Shown: positions 8,936-18,197 of the stretch, in pieces
Layout: each line of letters begins with the position of its first letter
Numbering within the stretch: the first letter of the stretch is position 1
Assembly: GCF_001905145.1 (NCBI RefSeq)
Contig: NZ_LWLB01000001.1
Span: 496,001-560,000, forward strand
Direction: 5' to 3'
DNA length: 64,000 nucleotides
From: Nocardiopsis sp. TSRI0078
Lineage (GTDB): Bacteria > Actinomycetota > Actinomycetes > Streptosporangiales > Streptosporangiaceae
Notes under the pieces: model-generated
What the model saw: only the letters and a program-made list of their open reading frames with translations
The model's database searches: none
Told to the model about the DNA's origin: nothing
Translations under genes and position numbers: made by a program

Positions 8936-9680
8936 CGGCGGTGAACTCCCTGGTCAGGTGGGACTGGTCGCTGAAGCCCAACTCGACGGCCAGACGCCCC
9001 CAGTCGGGCGGCGCGCCCCTCCTGGCCCGTTCCGCGGCCTCGTAGAGCCGGTAGCGGCGGATGACCGTCTTGGGGCCCAGGCCGACGTGGTCGGCGAAGC
9101 GGCGCTGGAGGAGGCGCACCCCGACCCCCTCACGCTCGGCGAGCCCGGACACGCTGACCGCCGAGAGGTCGGCGGCCACCCGCTCGACGATGTCCCGGGT
9201 GTCCTCAGCCGGATGGCGCCGCACGGGCAGCAGCCCGGTCAGGACACGATCCAGCTCGGCCATGAGCGCCAGGGGATCACCCAGCCGCACCACCGGGTCG
9301 AACACCTCCGGGGCGGGAAGCTCCGCGTCCACGATCCCGCTCATCGCCCGGCCGAGGAGGGGCCGAAAACCCGCGGGCCGGAACATCGCGCCCAGCGCCC
9401 AGCCCTCGCCCTCCAGCACGCGCGAGGTCACCTCGGTGGTGGGCCCGTGCACCGTCGCGGTACCGCCGGTGAGGACCAGGTTCACCACGGGGTGGGCCAG
9501 GACCCGCTGGGTGTACGGCTCGCAACCAGTCAGGTCCCATGAGGCGAGCCAGTAGCGGTCCACGAAGCGGGCGACACGCTCCGAGGGCGCGTAGCGGTCC
9601 AGCCGGAACCGGGTCAGCCCGGCCTCCGGGTCGAGGATGCCGCGCGCGTCCCTCTCCACTCCCGCAGAGTACGGTTCCAC
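8892..9680 (-). CDS. AraC-family transcriptional regulator
   Basis: 262 aa from GTG 9680 (a second GTG at 9659 is possible). The N-terminal part (about 20-140) resembles the cupin-like DUF6597 domain found with AraC tails (YAPSERVARFVDRYWLASWD). The C-terminal helix-turn-helix pair lies at about 170-255 and ends LGFSDQSHLTREFTAVIGV-PPGRY, the classic AraC signature. It converges on and overlaps the TetR gene by 44 bp. Its target is unknown; no structural gene is adjacent on its own strand. Confidence 0.85.
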   Translation of the reverse strand: MEPYSAGVERDARGILDPEAGLTRFRLDRYAPSERVARFVDRYWLASWDLTGCEPYTQRVLAHPVVNLVLTGGTATVHGPTTEVTSRVLEGEGWALGAMFRPAGFRPLLGRAMSGIVDAELPAPEVFDPVVRLGDPLALMAELDRVLTGLLPVRRHPAEDTRDIVERVAADLSAVSVSGLAEREGVGVRLLQRRFADHVGLGPKTVIRRYRLYEAAERARRGAPPDWGRLAVELGFSDQSHLTREFTAVIGVPPGRYATPAD

Positions 9681-10205
9681 GGCCCCAGAGTAGTACCGCG
9701 CATGCCCCCGAGGGCCGGCGAAGCCGAAGGCGGTGCCCGGCCCCGAGGCTTGCGGCGGACCTCCGCCGGGCGCCGGTGGAGCCCGCGGTGGTGATCCGCC
9801 CCAGGGGACGGGGGCAGGGCCTCCTGCACGTCCCTGGTGCGGTGGCCGCGAAGGTGCGCCGGACCGGTCCCGCCCAGCGTGATCCTGTACCTCGAGCGAG
9901 TTCGGGCGCCCGAACTCGCTCGAGGTACAGGATCAACGGGCGTGGAGCCCCCTGCTCCACACCCGCGACGTTGACGGCCGGTCCATCGGCCACGCGCCCG
10001 TAGAGCCGGCCGGACCGACGCGCGACCACAGCTCGTTCGTCCGTGCCCGGGTGGGGAAGGTCGGGTCTTCGGGGCAGGGACTTCCTCCCGCCCGCCTGTG
10101 GGCTCAACGGGCACCCGTACGGTCTGTCGCGTTTGTTCAAGACGGGGCCTCGTGTGCGCACGAATAATGACGGGACACCGCGAACGACCCGAGGGGACAC
10201 CGATC
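9681..10205. other. 525-bp intergenic region with strong palindromes
   Basis: No credible coding sequence: the open frames here overlap each other in all frames and look like GC-driven shadows. It contains a 56-bp perfect palindrome (9880-9935) and, 6 bp further, a hairpin GTGGAGC-N5-GCTCCAC (9942-9960). The last part should hold the promoter of the gene at 10206. Confidence 0.6.
9880..9935. repeat. 56-bp perfect palindrome, no loop
   Basis: Begins TGATCCTGTACCTCGAG, is centred on GGGCGCCC and is perfectly self-complementary over 56 bp. There is no spacer, so it is not a typical terminator. It could be a cruciform-forming site, a very large operator or an inverted duplication. Confidence 0.9.
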
Positions 10206-10757
10206 ATGAGCGACATCTCCGCACGCTACGCCCGCCTGTCCGAGGACTTCGCCGCGACGGTGGCGGCCGTCCCCGCCGACCGCTGGTCGGCCGAGTCCCC
10301 CTGCGATGGGTGGAACGCCCGTGACGTGGTCCGCCACGTGGTGGACACCCAGGGCATGTTCCTCGGGCTGGTCGGCCGCGAACCGGGAGACATCCCGTCC
10401 GTGGACGAGGCCCCCCGCGCCGCCTGGGACGCCGCCCGCGCGGTGGTCCAGGCCGACCTGGACGACCCCGACCGCGCGAACACGGAGTTCGACGGGTTCT
10501 TCGGCCGCACCACGTTCGCCGAGGCCGTGGACCGCTTCCTCAACTTCGACCTGGTCGTGCACCGCTGGGACCTGGCCCGCGCCACCGGCCAGGGCGAGCG
10601 CCTGGACCCCGAGGACGTCACGTGGGCACACGGCGCCACCGCCGCCTTCGGGCCGCACATGCGCGCCGAGGGCGTCTGCGGGCCGGAGCTCACCCCGCCC
10701 GACGGCTCCGACGCCCAGACCCGCTTCCTCGCCTTCGTGGGCCGCCGCTCCTGGTGA
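10206..10757 (+). CDS. DinB/maleylpyruvate isomerase-fold protein (TIGR03086-like)
   Basis: 183 aa. The start MSDISARYARLSEDFAATV and the block SPCDGWNARDVVRHVVDTQG are typical of the actinobacterial mycothiol-dependent maleylpyruvate isomerase N-terminal/DinB superfamily. The His residues (RHVVD, VVHRWDLARA) are the usual metal ligands of the four-helix bundle. GAGGGG stands 9 nt before the ATG. Members are presumed metal- and mycothiol-using enzymes, mostly without a known reaction, so no substrate is proposed. It is monocistronic by spacing. Confidence 0.8.
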   Translation: MSDISARYARLSEDFAATVAAVPADRWSAESPCDGWNARDVVRHVVDTQGMFLGLVGREPGDIPSVDEAPRAAWDAARAVVQADLDDPDRANTEFDGFFGRTTFAEAVDRFLNFDLVVHRWDLARATGQGERLDPEDVTWAHGATAAFGPHMRAEGVCGPELTPPDGSDAQTRFLAFVGRRSW

Positions 10758-10844
10758 CTCCCTTCCCGGGACGGCGTCTCACCTTCGGATCCTCCCCGGA
10801 CACCGTCCCACCTCCGCCCTCCGCCCCTCCCCCAAGACGGTGCC

Positions 10845-12866
10845 TCACCTTCGGCCCCTCCCCCTCCCCCGGTCACCGTCCTGGGAGATGCCCACCAGCA
10901 GCCGCAGGACCAGCAGCCCCGCCACCGCGAGCAGCAGCCAGGCGGAGGCGTTGAGCACCTGCGCACGCGCGGACATGTCCTGCCATCCCGTCTGCGGGCT
11001 CTCCGTGACGTTGAACAGTCCCACCGACATCAGCCCCGTGGCCACCGCCAGGACGGTGAGGATGGCCCGGTGCGCGAGCACTCTGACCAGGTGACGGTCC
11101 TCCGGGTGCGCGAACGGCCTCACCCGGACGGTGAACCTGCCCTTGTGCAGCTGGTCGGTGATCCGGTCGAGTCTGCGCGGCAGGCGGCGCAGCGTGGGCA
11201 GCATCGCCACCACCTCTCCCATCGCCAGGTCCTGCAGGCTCTCCCCGCTGAAGCGCTCCGACATACGCGCCTCGGCGAACCGCCTGGCCTCGGTGACCGT
11301 GTCGAACCCGGGTGACAGGTACACCAGCGTGCCCTCCAGGGTGGCCAGAGCCCGAAAGACCGCGGCCAGCTCGCCGGGCAGGGTGAGGCCGAACCGGGTG
11401 ACGATGAGCAGCAGCTCGGTGAACATCCGCATGCTGGCGGCCATCCCCTGGTGCATGTAACGCGCCATGAACTGTCCCAGGGCGCGCCGCAACCGCTCCT
11501 CGTCCACGTCCGAGGGATCGGTGACCACGTCCAGCAGGGTGTCGGTGAGCAGCACCGCGTCCGTGCGGTCCAGGGCGAGCAGCATCAGCTGGAGGGACTC
11601 ACGGGTCTGTCCGTCCAGGCGGCCCACCGACCCGTAGTCGAGCAGGCCCACTCCGCCGTCGTCGAGCAGCAGGATGTTGCCGGGGTGGGGGTCGGCGTGG
11701 AAGATCCCGCTGAGCATCACCTGTTCGAGCAGGCAGACCAACAGGGTGGTGGCCAGCTCGTGCCCGTCGGTGTCGGCCAGGCCGGCCTCTGCCCCGCCGA
11801 CGGGGACGCCGTGCAGCCTCTCCATGACGAGCACGCACCTGGAGGTGTAGGCCTCGTACACCCTGGGGACCCGCACCGGCGAGTCGTGCGCGGCCTCGGC
11901 GACGGCGGCGATGTTGGCCGCCTCCACCTCGAAGTCCAGCTCCTCCCGGAGGGCCTCGGCGAACCCGTCCGCCAGGTCCACCACGCCGATCGCCGGGCCC
12001 CAGTCCGTGGAGGTGTCGAAGCGCAGCGCCAACCGCCGGATGATGTCGAGGTCGCGGTGCACGACCGGGCCGATCCCGGGTCTTTGGACCTTGACCACGA
12101 CCTCCTCGTCTCCGTGCAGCCGTGCGGTGTGCGCCTGGGCGATGGACGCGGCGGCGAGGGGCTCGGCGGAGAAGTCCTCGAACACCTCGTCCAGCGGGCG
12201 GCCCAGTTCGCGCTCCACGACCCGGCGGATCTCGGCCGCGGGCACCGGTGCCACCTCGCTGTGCAGCCGCCCCAACTCCTCCACGAACGCCGGGGGCAGC
12301 AGGTCGCGCCGGGTGGCGAGCACCTGCCCGAGCTTGACGAACACCACCCCCGCCTCCTCCATGGAGCGGGCCAGCGACCGGGCCAGGCGGCGCTGGCCGG
12401 AGGTGTCCCCGCCGTCGTCCCTGCGACCGGTGACGTAACCCCACAACCCGTGCCTGGCGAGGATCCACGTGATCTGGCGGTACCGGCGCATCCGTCCGAA
12501 CCAGTCCAGCACCGACCGGACCGCCTGGACCGGCCGCATCCGGGCACTCCGGGGGAAGGCGAGTTCCAGGGCGACGAAGACCAGCATCGCGGTGGCGGCC
12601 GTGAGCAGCAGCAGGAGCGAGAGGAAGCCCTGGGGCAGCGGCTCGCTCCCGGGCGCGGACTCCGCGAACCGCTGGAGGGAGCCGTAGTACAGGAGCGGGG
12701 CGGCGGGCCCGCCCAGCACCATGCCGAGGGCCCCGGCGAGCGCCAGCCGCGGGACGCTGAACGGGACGTCCATCATCCGGCTGGCCAGTACGCCCAGACC
12801 GAACAGCAGCCCGAGCAACACGAGCAGGGACAGGATCTGGGAGATTCCCTCGCCGATGTAGGACAC
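10845..12866 (-). CDS. UbiB/ABC1-family atypical protein kinase, membrane bound
   Basis: 673 aa. Three to four hydrophobic segments lie in the first 120 residues, followed by the ABC1 kinase-like domain with the family marks KLGQ (in VFVKLGQVLATRRDLLPP), the Ala-rich loop AAASIAQAH in place of a glycine loop, VVVKVQRPGI with the ATP-binding Lys, and HADPHPGN with the catalytic Asp. Two C-terminal membrane helices follow. UbiB proteins support quinone or lipid metabolism, as ATPases rather than ordinary kinases. GTG 12866 is preceded by GGAAAGAG; GTG 12899 is an alternative with no ribosome-binding site. Confidence 0.87.
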   Translation of the reverse strand: MSYIGEGISQILSLLVLLGLLFGLGVLASRMMDVPFSVPRLALAGALGMVLGGPAAPLLYYGSLQRFAESAPGSEPLPQGFLSLLLLLTAATAMLVFVALELAFPRSARMRPVQAVRSVLDWFGRMRRYRQITWILARHGLWGYVTGRRDDGGDTSGQRRLARSLARSMEEAGVVFVKLGQVLATRRDLLPPAFVEELGRLHSEVAPVPAAEIRRVVERELGRPLDEVFEDFSAEPLAAASIAQAHTARLHGDEEVVVKVQRPGIGPVVHRDLDIIRRLALRFDTSTDWGPAIGVVDLADGFAEALREELDFEVEAANIAAVAEAAHDSPVRVPRVYEAYTSRCVLVMERLHGVPVGGAEAGLADTDGHELATTLLVCLLEQVMLSGIFHADPHPGNILLLDDGGVGLLDYGSVGRLDGQTRESLQLMLLALDRTDAVLLTDTLLDVVTDPSDVDEERLRRALGQFMARYMHQGMAASMRMFTELLLIVTRFGLTLPGELAAVFRALATLEGTLVYLSPGFDTVTEARRFAEARMSERFSGESLQDLAMGEVVAMLPTLRRLPRRLDRITDQLHKGRFTVRVRPFAHPEDRHLVRVLAHRAILTVLAVATGLMSVGLFNVTESPQTGWQDMSARAQVLNASAWLLLAVAGLLVLRLLVGISQDGDRGRGRGRR

Positions 12867-13021
12867 GACCGGGCGCTCTCTTTCCGGGGGCCTCCGCACG
12901 GGCGGAGGAGGCGATCAGGGGGTACGGCGCGATCGGTGCAAAAGGGGGCGGCGCCGCCGTCTCCACGATGCCACCCCCGGAGCCCGTGAGGCGGAGCGGA
13001 TCCGGTTTGTGGAAAACCCGG

Positions 13022-13052
13022 AAGGGCCACGGAGAGCGTCCCCGTGGCCCTT
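13022..13052 (-). terminator. Terminator hairpin after the PBP4 gene
   Basis: 11-bp stem AAGGGCCACGG / CCGTGGCCCTT with a 9-nt loop, 80 bp downstream of the carboxypeptidase stop and upstream of the UbiB gene. Confidence 0.7.
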
Positions 13053-13132
13053 GCACCCGAAGGGTGGATCAGCGGTCCGGCGGCCCGGACCCGCGGCACG
13101 TACACACGCCGGCGCCCCCGCAGGTCAGCACG

Positions 13133-14794
13133 TCAGCAGGCCAGCTCCCAGGAGCACTCCATCTCCCCCGTGCCCTCCACGCGGGCACTCTGCGGACGGA
13201 CGCCGGCCGCGGACCCGTGGCCCACGTACTCGGCCAGCCGGACGCTGATCGCGTCCTGCACGCCCCTGGGCGCCGGTCCGCTGTGGCCGTTGTTGACGAT
13301 GCTGAACACCAGCTCGCCGCCGTCCGCCCCGGGCACGTACCCCGACAGGGCGCTCACCCCGGTCATGGTCCCGGTCTTGGCCGCCACGACGCCCGCGGCG
13401 GCGGTGCCTCCCATCCGGTACCTCAGGGTGCCGCCCACGAACGGGTCGCTCTCACCGGCCACCGGCAGGGACTCCCTCCAGGCCCCGTACCAGGAGGCCC
13501 CGCGCGAGCGCGTGAGCAGGTCCACGACCGTGTCGGCGGTGACCAGGTTGCCCCGGGACAGGCCGGAGCCGTCGTTGAGGACGAGGTCGGAGGTGTCCAC
13601 GCCCAGCCCGGTCAGGGCGCTCTCCACACCGGCGAGCCCGGCGTCCCAGCTGCCCTCGTCCGCGACCTCCCTGCCGATGCTCTTGACGAGCATCTCCGCG
13701 TGCCCGTTGTTGCTGAACTTCATGAACGGGACGAGGATCTCTCCCAGTGTGGGGGACTCATGGTCGGCCAGGACCCTGGCGCCGGACCGCCCCTCGGGCG
13801 CGTCGCCGGACTCCACTCCGCCCACGACCCTGACCCCGTGCCGCTCCAGCGCCCGCTCGAAGAGGTGGCCGGCCAGCCCGGCGGGTTCGTGCACCGTGCG
13901 CAGGACGGACACGGGGGCGCCGTCCGCCGGCATCGTGCCGCTCACCGTGATGGTGTTGGTGCCCAGCACGCGGTCGACGGACAGGGTGCCACCGCTGCCC
14001 GGCGCGCCCGTGCGTGCCCGGTTGTCCAGCTCGGCGTACCCCTCGGCCGCGCCGAGGTCGACCTCGGGGGGCTTTCCCGCCTTCCCCGGTGAGACCACGA
14101 CCTCCGTCACACCGGTGTCGTGGCGTTCTCCGTGGGCGACCGTGAGGGCGGAGATCTGCGCCGAGTAGGCGTACGGCTCGTCCTCGGGCCACCAGTCGTC
14201 CACGAGGCGATCGGAGTCGAACCAGGTGTCGTCGGCGTACACGCCTCCCCGCACGACCCTGACCCCGGAGGCCGCCACGTCCGCGGCCAGCCCGTCCAGG
14301 TCGTCCTCGGACAGGGTCGGGTCGCCGCCGCCGACCAGGTACAGGTTCTCCACGGACCGCCGGTGGCCGGGGCCCGCCTCGGCCATCACCTCGGTGGAGA
14401 AGGTGTGGTCGGCGCCCAGCACCTCCAGGGCGGCCGCGGCGGTGAACAGCTTCATGTTGGACGCGGGCAGCAGCTGCTCCGCGCCGTCGCGCGAGTAGAG
14501 CACCTCGCCGCTGTCGGGGTCGGTGACGACCACACCGGACACCGCGCCCTCCAGGGACGAGTGCCGCAGCAGGGTGTCGATATCCTCGCGCAGGTCGGCC
14601 AGGCGCTCCCCGGCCGCGTCCGTGTCCGCGTGGGCCGGGGACGCGCCCGGCGGCGCCACCGGCAGCAGCGGAATCGCGACGAGCGCGGCGGTGACCGCCC
14701 AGGCGGGGCCGCGACGGCCCTCGGAACGGCTTCCGGAACGGCTCCCGGAGCGCCGTCCGGACGCGGGGGCCCAGGGATTAACGGAGGTTCTCAA
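13133..14794 (-). CDS. dacB: D-alanyl-D-alanine carboxypeptidase/endopeptidase, PBP4 (DacB) type
   Basis: Periplasmic-side peptidoglycan hydrolase of the class C PBP family, 553 aa. It has an Arg-rich N terminus, then a signal helix (VTAALVAIPLLPVAPPGA) ending AHA. The three active-site motifs are present: SNMK (nucleophile Ser about 112), SNN in KFSNNGHAEM, and KTG in AAKTGTMTGVSALSGY. The long insert between the first two motifs is typical for PBP4. The start is TTG 14794, with AGGAG 8 nt upstream; much longer open frames through this region are out-of-frame readings of the ABC genes. Confidence 0.9.
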   Translation of the reverse strand: MRTSVNPWAPASGRRSGSRSGSRSEGRRGPAWAVTAALVAIPLLPVAPPGASPAHADTDAAGERLADLREDIDTLLRHSSLEGAVSGVVVTDPDSGEVLYSRDGAEQLLPASNMKLFTAAAALEVLGADHTFSTEVMAEAGPGHRRSVENLYLVGGGDPTLSEDDLDGLAADVAASGVRVVRGGVYADDTWFDSDRLVDDWWPEDEPYAYSAQISALTVAHGERHDTGVTEVVVSPGKAGKPPEVDLGAAEGYAELDNRARTGAPGSGGTLSVDRVLGTNTITVSGTMPADGAPVSVLRTVHEPAGLAGHLFERALERHGVRVVGGVESGDAPEGRSGARVLADHESPTLGEILVPFMKFSNNGHAEMLVKSIGREVADEGSWDAGLAGVESALTGLGVDTSDLVLNDGSGLSRGNLVTADTVVDLLTRSRGASWYGAWRESLPVAGESDPFVGGTLRYRMGGTAAAGVVAAKTGTMTGVSALSGYVPGADGGELVFSIVNNGHSGPAPRGVQDAISVRLAEYVGHGSAAGVRPQSARVEGTGEMECSWELAC

Positions 14795-15072
14795 CTCTTC
14801 GTCTCCTACCGGTGACAAACGGTAAAGGGCACCGAACCCTAACCTGTGCGGCACCCCCGGTTCCAGGACCTCCCGCGCGGGTCGCCGCCGAAGGGCGGCC
14901 GGGAGGCGGCGCGGCGGCCCCGGTGACGGGCGGGAACGCGTCCCGTTACGCGAGCACCGTGTCCGCTTCCGGCCAGCGCGCACGGCGGCGATGCGGCGCA
15001 CACGGCGGCGGGCCGGCGCCGGGGCTCGCGCCCCCGCACCGGCCCGCCGGGTCCACCGCCGCACGGGGCGTG
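14795..15072. other. Intergenic region between oligopeptide operon and dacB
   Basis: 278 bp. It holds the dacB upstream region and, near 15006-15049, a terminator hairpin for the oligopeptide operon. No gene seen. Confidence 0.6.
15006..15049 (-). terminator. Terminator hairpin of the oligopeptide ABC operon
   Basis: Outer 11-bp stem CGGCGGGCCGG / CCGGCCCGCCG with a smaller GGGGC/GCCCC-type stem inside, 24 bp after the ATPase stop. Confidence 0.65.
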
Positions 15073-17280
15073 TCAGAACAGCTCGACCGCCCGCGAGTAG
15101 TGGCAGGCGTCCTGGTGGCCGGTCCCCCGGTCCAGCAGCTCCGGCGGCTCCTCCACGCACTTGACGCGCTCGTTCTCCGACAGCTCGTCGGCGAACTTCG
15201 GGCACCGGGTCCGGAACCGGCAGCCCGACGGCGGGTTCGCCGGGCTGGGCACGTCGCCGGTGACGACGATCCGCTCCCGCGTCCGCTCCTTGACCGGGTC
15301 CGGCAGCGGGATGGCCGAGATCAGCGCCTGCGTGTAGGGGTGCGCCGGCGCGCTGAACAGCTGGTCGGTCGTGCCCGTCTCCACGATCTTGCCGAGATAC
15401 ATCACGGCCACCCGGTCGGCGATGTGCTTGACCACCGACAGGTCGTGCGAGACGAACAGGTACGACAGGCCCAGGTCGTCCTGGAGGTCCTCCAGCAGGT
15501 TGATCACGCCCGCCTGGATGGACACGTCCAGGGCCGAGACCGGCTCGTCCAGGATGAGCACCTTGGGATTGAGCGCCAGCGCGCGGGCGATGCCGATGCG
15601 CTGCCGCTGCCCGCCCGAGAACTCGTGCGGGTAGCGCGAGCCGTGCTCGGAGTTGAGGCCCACCAGCTCCAGCAGCTCCCTGACCCGCTTCTTGGCGCCG
15701 CCGTTGCGCTCGCCGTGGATCCGCATCGGTTCGGCGATGATGTCCGAGACCGTCATGCGCGGGTCCAGGGAGGCGAACGGGTCCTGGAACACCAGCTGGA
15801 GGTCGCGGCGCAGCGGCCGCATCTGGCGCGGGGACATCGAGTGCAGCGCCTGCCCCTTGTAGCCGATCTCGCCCGACGTCTGCTTGATCAGCTGGAGCAT
15901 GAGCCGCGCGGTGGTGGACTTCCCGCACCCGGACTCGCCGACCAGGGCGAGCGTCTCGTGCTCGTACAGGTCCAGGGAGATCCCCGAGACCGCCTGGACC
16001 TCGCCGATCCTCCTCTTGAGCAGGCCCTTGGAGCGGATGGGGAAGTGCTTCACGAGGTCCCTGACGGTCAGGATGGCCTCCCTGCCGCTCCCGTCGGCGG
16101 TGTCCGAGGAGCCGCCGACCTCGGCGAGCGCCTCCTCGGCCTGCCTCTCCTCCTCGTCCACGGCCTCGACGGTGTCGGCGTCCACCGCCGTCCCCTTGAA
16201 CAGGTCGGTGGGCTGGGCGTTCTCCAGCTCCTCGCTGAAGTGGCAGGCCGCCGTGTGCGCGTCGGTGTCCTCCACCGGGACGCGGACCCGCTCCCCGTTC
16301 TCGTCGGTCGCCAACAGGCGCGGCTCCTCCTCGTGGCAGACGGAACGCGCCATCGGGCAGCGCGGCGCGAACGCGCACCCCCGGGGCAGGGCGAGCAGGG
16401 AGGGCGGGGTCCCCATGATGGGGGTGAGCCGCTCGCTCCGGTCCTCGTCCAGCCGGGGCAGCGACCCCAGCAGGCCCAGGGCGTAGGGCATCCGCGGCCG
16501 GTAGAAGACCTCCTCCACCGGCCCCATCTCCACCATGCGGCCGCCGTACATGACGCCGATCCGGTCGACGTGCCCGGCCACCACACCCAGGTCGTGGGTG
16601 ATCAGCACCAGCGCGGCGCCCGTCTCCTTCCGCGCCGCCTCCAGGGCCTCCAGGACCTGTGCCTGGACGGTCACGTCCAGGGCCGTGGTCGGCTCGTCGG
16701 CGATGATGACGTCCGGCTCGTTGGCCATCGCGACGGCGATCACCACGCGCTGGCGCATACCGCCCGACAGCTCGTGCGGGTACTGCTTGAGCCGCTGCTC
16801 CGGGTTGGGGATGCCCACCAGCTCCAGCAGCTCCAGCGCGCGGGCCATCGCGGCCTTCTTGCCCACCTTGCGGTGCGCGAGCACGGCCTCGGCGATCTGG
16901 TAGCCGACCGTGTAGACGGGGTTGAGCGAGGTCAGCGGGTCCTGGAAGATCATCGCGATCTTGTTGCCGCGGACCTTGCTGATCTGCGCGTCCTTGAGTC
17001 CGACGATCTCCTGGCCCAGGACCTTCGCCGATCCCTCGACGCGGGCGTTCTTGGGCAGCAGTCCCATGATCGCCATGGAGGTCACGGACTTGCCCGATCC
17101 GGACTCGCCCACGATCCCCAGCGCCTCGCCCCGGCGCAGGACGTAGGACACCTCGCGCACGGCGGGCAGCGGCCCGTCGTCGGAGGGGAAGGTCACGCTG
17201 AGGTCCCGGACCTCCAGCACCACGTCGCCGGTTCCCGGTGGGACGGTCTCCTCGTTGCTCATGTGGTCAGTCGTGGTCAT
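15073..17280 (-). CDS. Oligopeptide/dipeptide ABC transporter, fused double ATPase (DppD-DppF type)
   Basis: 735 aa with two complete ABC domains that are separate genes in most species. Domain 1: Walker A GESGSGKS (58-65), signature LSGGMRQR, Walker B DVIIADEPT. Domain 2: Walker A GESGCGKS (about 447), signature FSGGQRQR, Walker B KVLILDEPVS. Each ends with the Cys-rich oligopeptide-ATPase tail (GCAFAPRCPMARSVC; GCRFRTRCPKF), a site that binds Fe-S in some relatives. An acidic linker (about 330-385) joins them. The start ATG overlaps the permease stop. As a fusion, its two NBDs must pair with each other in cis or with a second copy. Confidence 0.92.
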   Translation of the reverse strand: MTTTDHMSNEETVPPGTGDVVLEVRDLSVTFPSDDGPLPAVREVSYVLRRGEALGIVGESGSGKSVTSMAIMGLLPKNARVEGSAKVLGQEIVGLKDAQISKVRGNKIAMIFQDPLTSLNPVYTVGYQIAEAVLAHRKVGKKAAMARALELLELVGIPNPEQRLKQYPHELSGGMRQRVVIAVAMANEPDVIIADEPTTALDVTVQAQVLEALEAARKETGAALVLITHDLGVVAGHVDRIGVMYGGRMVEMGPVEEVFYRPRMPYALGLLGSLPRLDEDRSERLTPIMGTPPSLLALPRGCAFAPRCPMARSVCHEEEPRLLATDENGERVRVPVEDTDAHTAACHFSEELENAQPTDLFKGTAVDADTVEAVDEEERQAEEALAEVGGSSDTADGSGREAILTVRDLVKHFPIRSKGLLKRRIGEVQAVSGISLDLYEHETLALVGESGCGKSTTARLMLQLIKQTSGEIGYKGQALHSMSPRQMRPLRRDLQLVFQDPFASLDPRMTVSDIIAEPMRIHGERNGGAKKRVRELLELVGLNSEHGSRYPHEFSGGQRQRIGIARALALNPKVLILDEPVSALDVSIQAGVINLLEDLQDDLGLSYLFVSHDLSVVKHIADRVAVMYLGKIVETGTTDQLFSAPAHPYTQALISAIPLPDPVKERTRERIVVTGDVPSPANPPSGCRFRTRCPKFADELSENERVKCVEEPPELLDRGTGHQDACHYSRAVELF

Positions 17281-18197
17281 CGCCGCACCATGCTCTGTCG
17301 TGGGTCGAGGGCGTCGCGGAGCCCGTCGCCGATGAAGTTGATCGTCAGGCAGATCACCACCAGCAGTACACCCGGCGGGTAGAACAGCCAGGGCCGGGTG
17401 GAGGCCGCCGTGCGCGCGTCGCCGATCATCTGCCCGAGTGAGATGTCGGGCGGCTGGATGCCGAACTGGAGGAAGGACATACCCGCCTCCAGCAGGATCG
17501 CCACGGCGATCAGCAGGGTCGCCGCGACGATGATCGGTCCGGCCGCGTTGGGCAGCAGGTGGCGGACGATGATCCAGCTGGGCGAGGCCCCCGCGGCCCT
17601 CGCCGCCTCCACGAACTCCTGCTCGCGCAGGGACAGGACCACGCCGCGCACGACGCGGGCGATCTGCGCCCACGAGAAGAACCCGATGATGAGCGCGACC
17701 GCGTACCAGGTGGTGCCGGCCCGGGCGTTGCCCGCGATCGCGGCGACCATCACCAGCAGCGGCACGATCATGAACACGTCCACGACGCGCATCATGAGGG
17801 AGTCGACACGGCCCCCGTAGTAACCCGCGGTGGCGCCCCACAGGGAGCCGACGACGGTGCCCATGATCGACACCGTGAACGCGACCTTGAGCGTCTGCTG
17901 GGCTCCGCGCATGAGCTGGCCCAGGACGTCGTGCCCGGCGGTGGTGGTGCCGAGCGGGTGGTCGGCGCCCGGCGGCACGCTCGGCGGGATCTCCAGGTGG
18001 ACGGTGTGGTCCCAGCGCCAGACGAACGGGCCGAGGAAGGCGGCCGCGATGATGGCGACCAAGACGACCAGGCTGATCATGGCGGCCCGGTGCCTGAGGA
18101 ACCGGGACAGGATCATCTGGAGCTGGGTGCGCTCGACACCCCCGACGCTCTCGGCGTCGGCGCTCGGCGGCGCCGCGGGCGCCCTCTTCTCACTCAT
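17277..18197 (-). CDS. Oligopeptide ABC transporter permease, DppC type
   Basis: 306 aa. A cytoplasmic N terminus rich in Ala/Pro, a first helix MISLVVLVAIIAAAFLGPFV, a periplasmic loop with DHPLGTTTAGHDVLGQLM (a DppC hallmark), then five more helices. The EAA loop reads EFVEAARAAGASPSWIIVRH. The ATG at 18197 overlaps the DppB stop by 8 bp; an in-frame start upstream would read DppB out of frame. Confidence 0.93.
   Translation of the reverse strand: MSEKRAPAAPPSADAESVGGVERTQLQMILSRFLRHRAAMISLVVLVAIIAAAFLGPFVWRWDHTVHLEIPPSVPPGADHPLGTTTAGHDVLGQLMRGAQQTLKVAFTVSIMGTVVGSLWGATAGYYGGRVDSLMMRVVDVFMIVPLLVMVAAIAGNARAGTTWYAVALIIGFFSWAQIARVVRGVVLSLREQEFVEAARAAGASPSWIIVRHLLPNAAGPIIVAATLLIAVAILLEAGMSFLQFGIQPPDISLGQMIGDARTAASTRPWLFYPPGVLLVVICLTINFIGDGLRDALDPRQSMVRR

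Noticed and set aside
13133-16378. A 1081-codon leftward frame that would fuse the carboxypeptidase to upstream sequence
   Set aside because: Upstream of 14794 it reads the ABC ATPase gene out of frame; the TTG start with AGGAG and the following signal peptide define the real gene.
14812-17382. 856-codon rightward open frame
   Set aside because: Lies antisense to the fused ATPase gene, which has all ABC motifs; no ribosome-binding site or domain.
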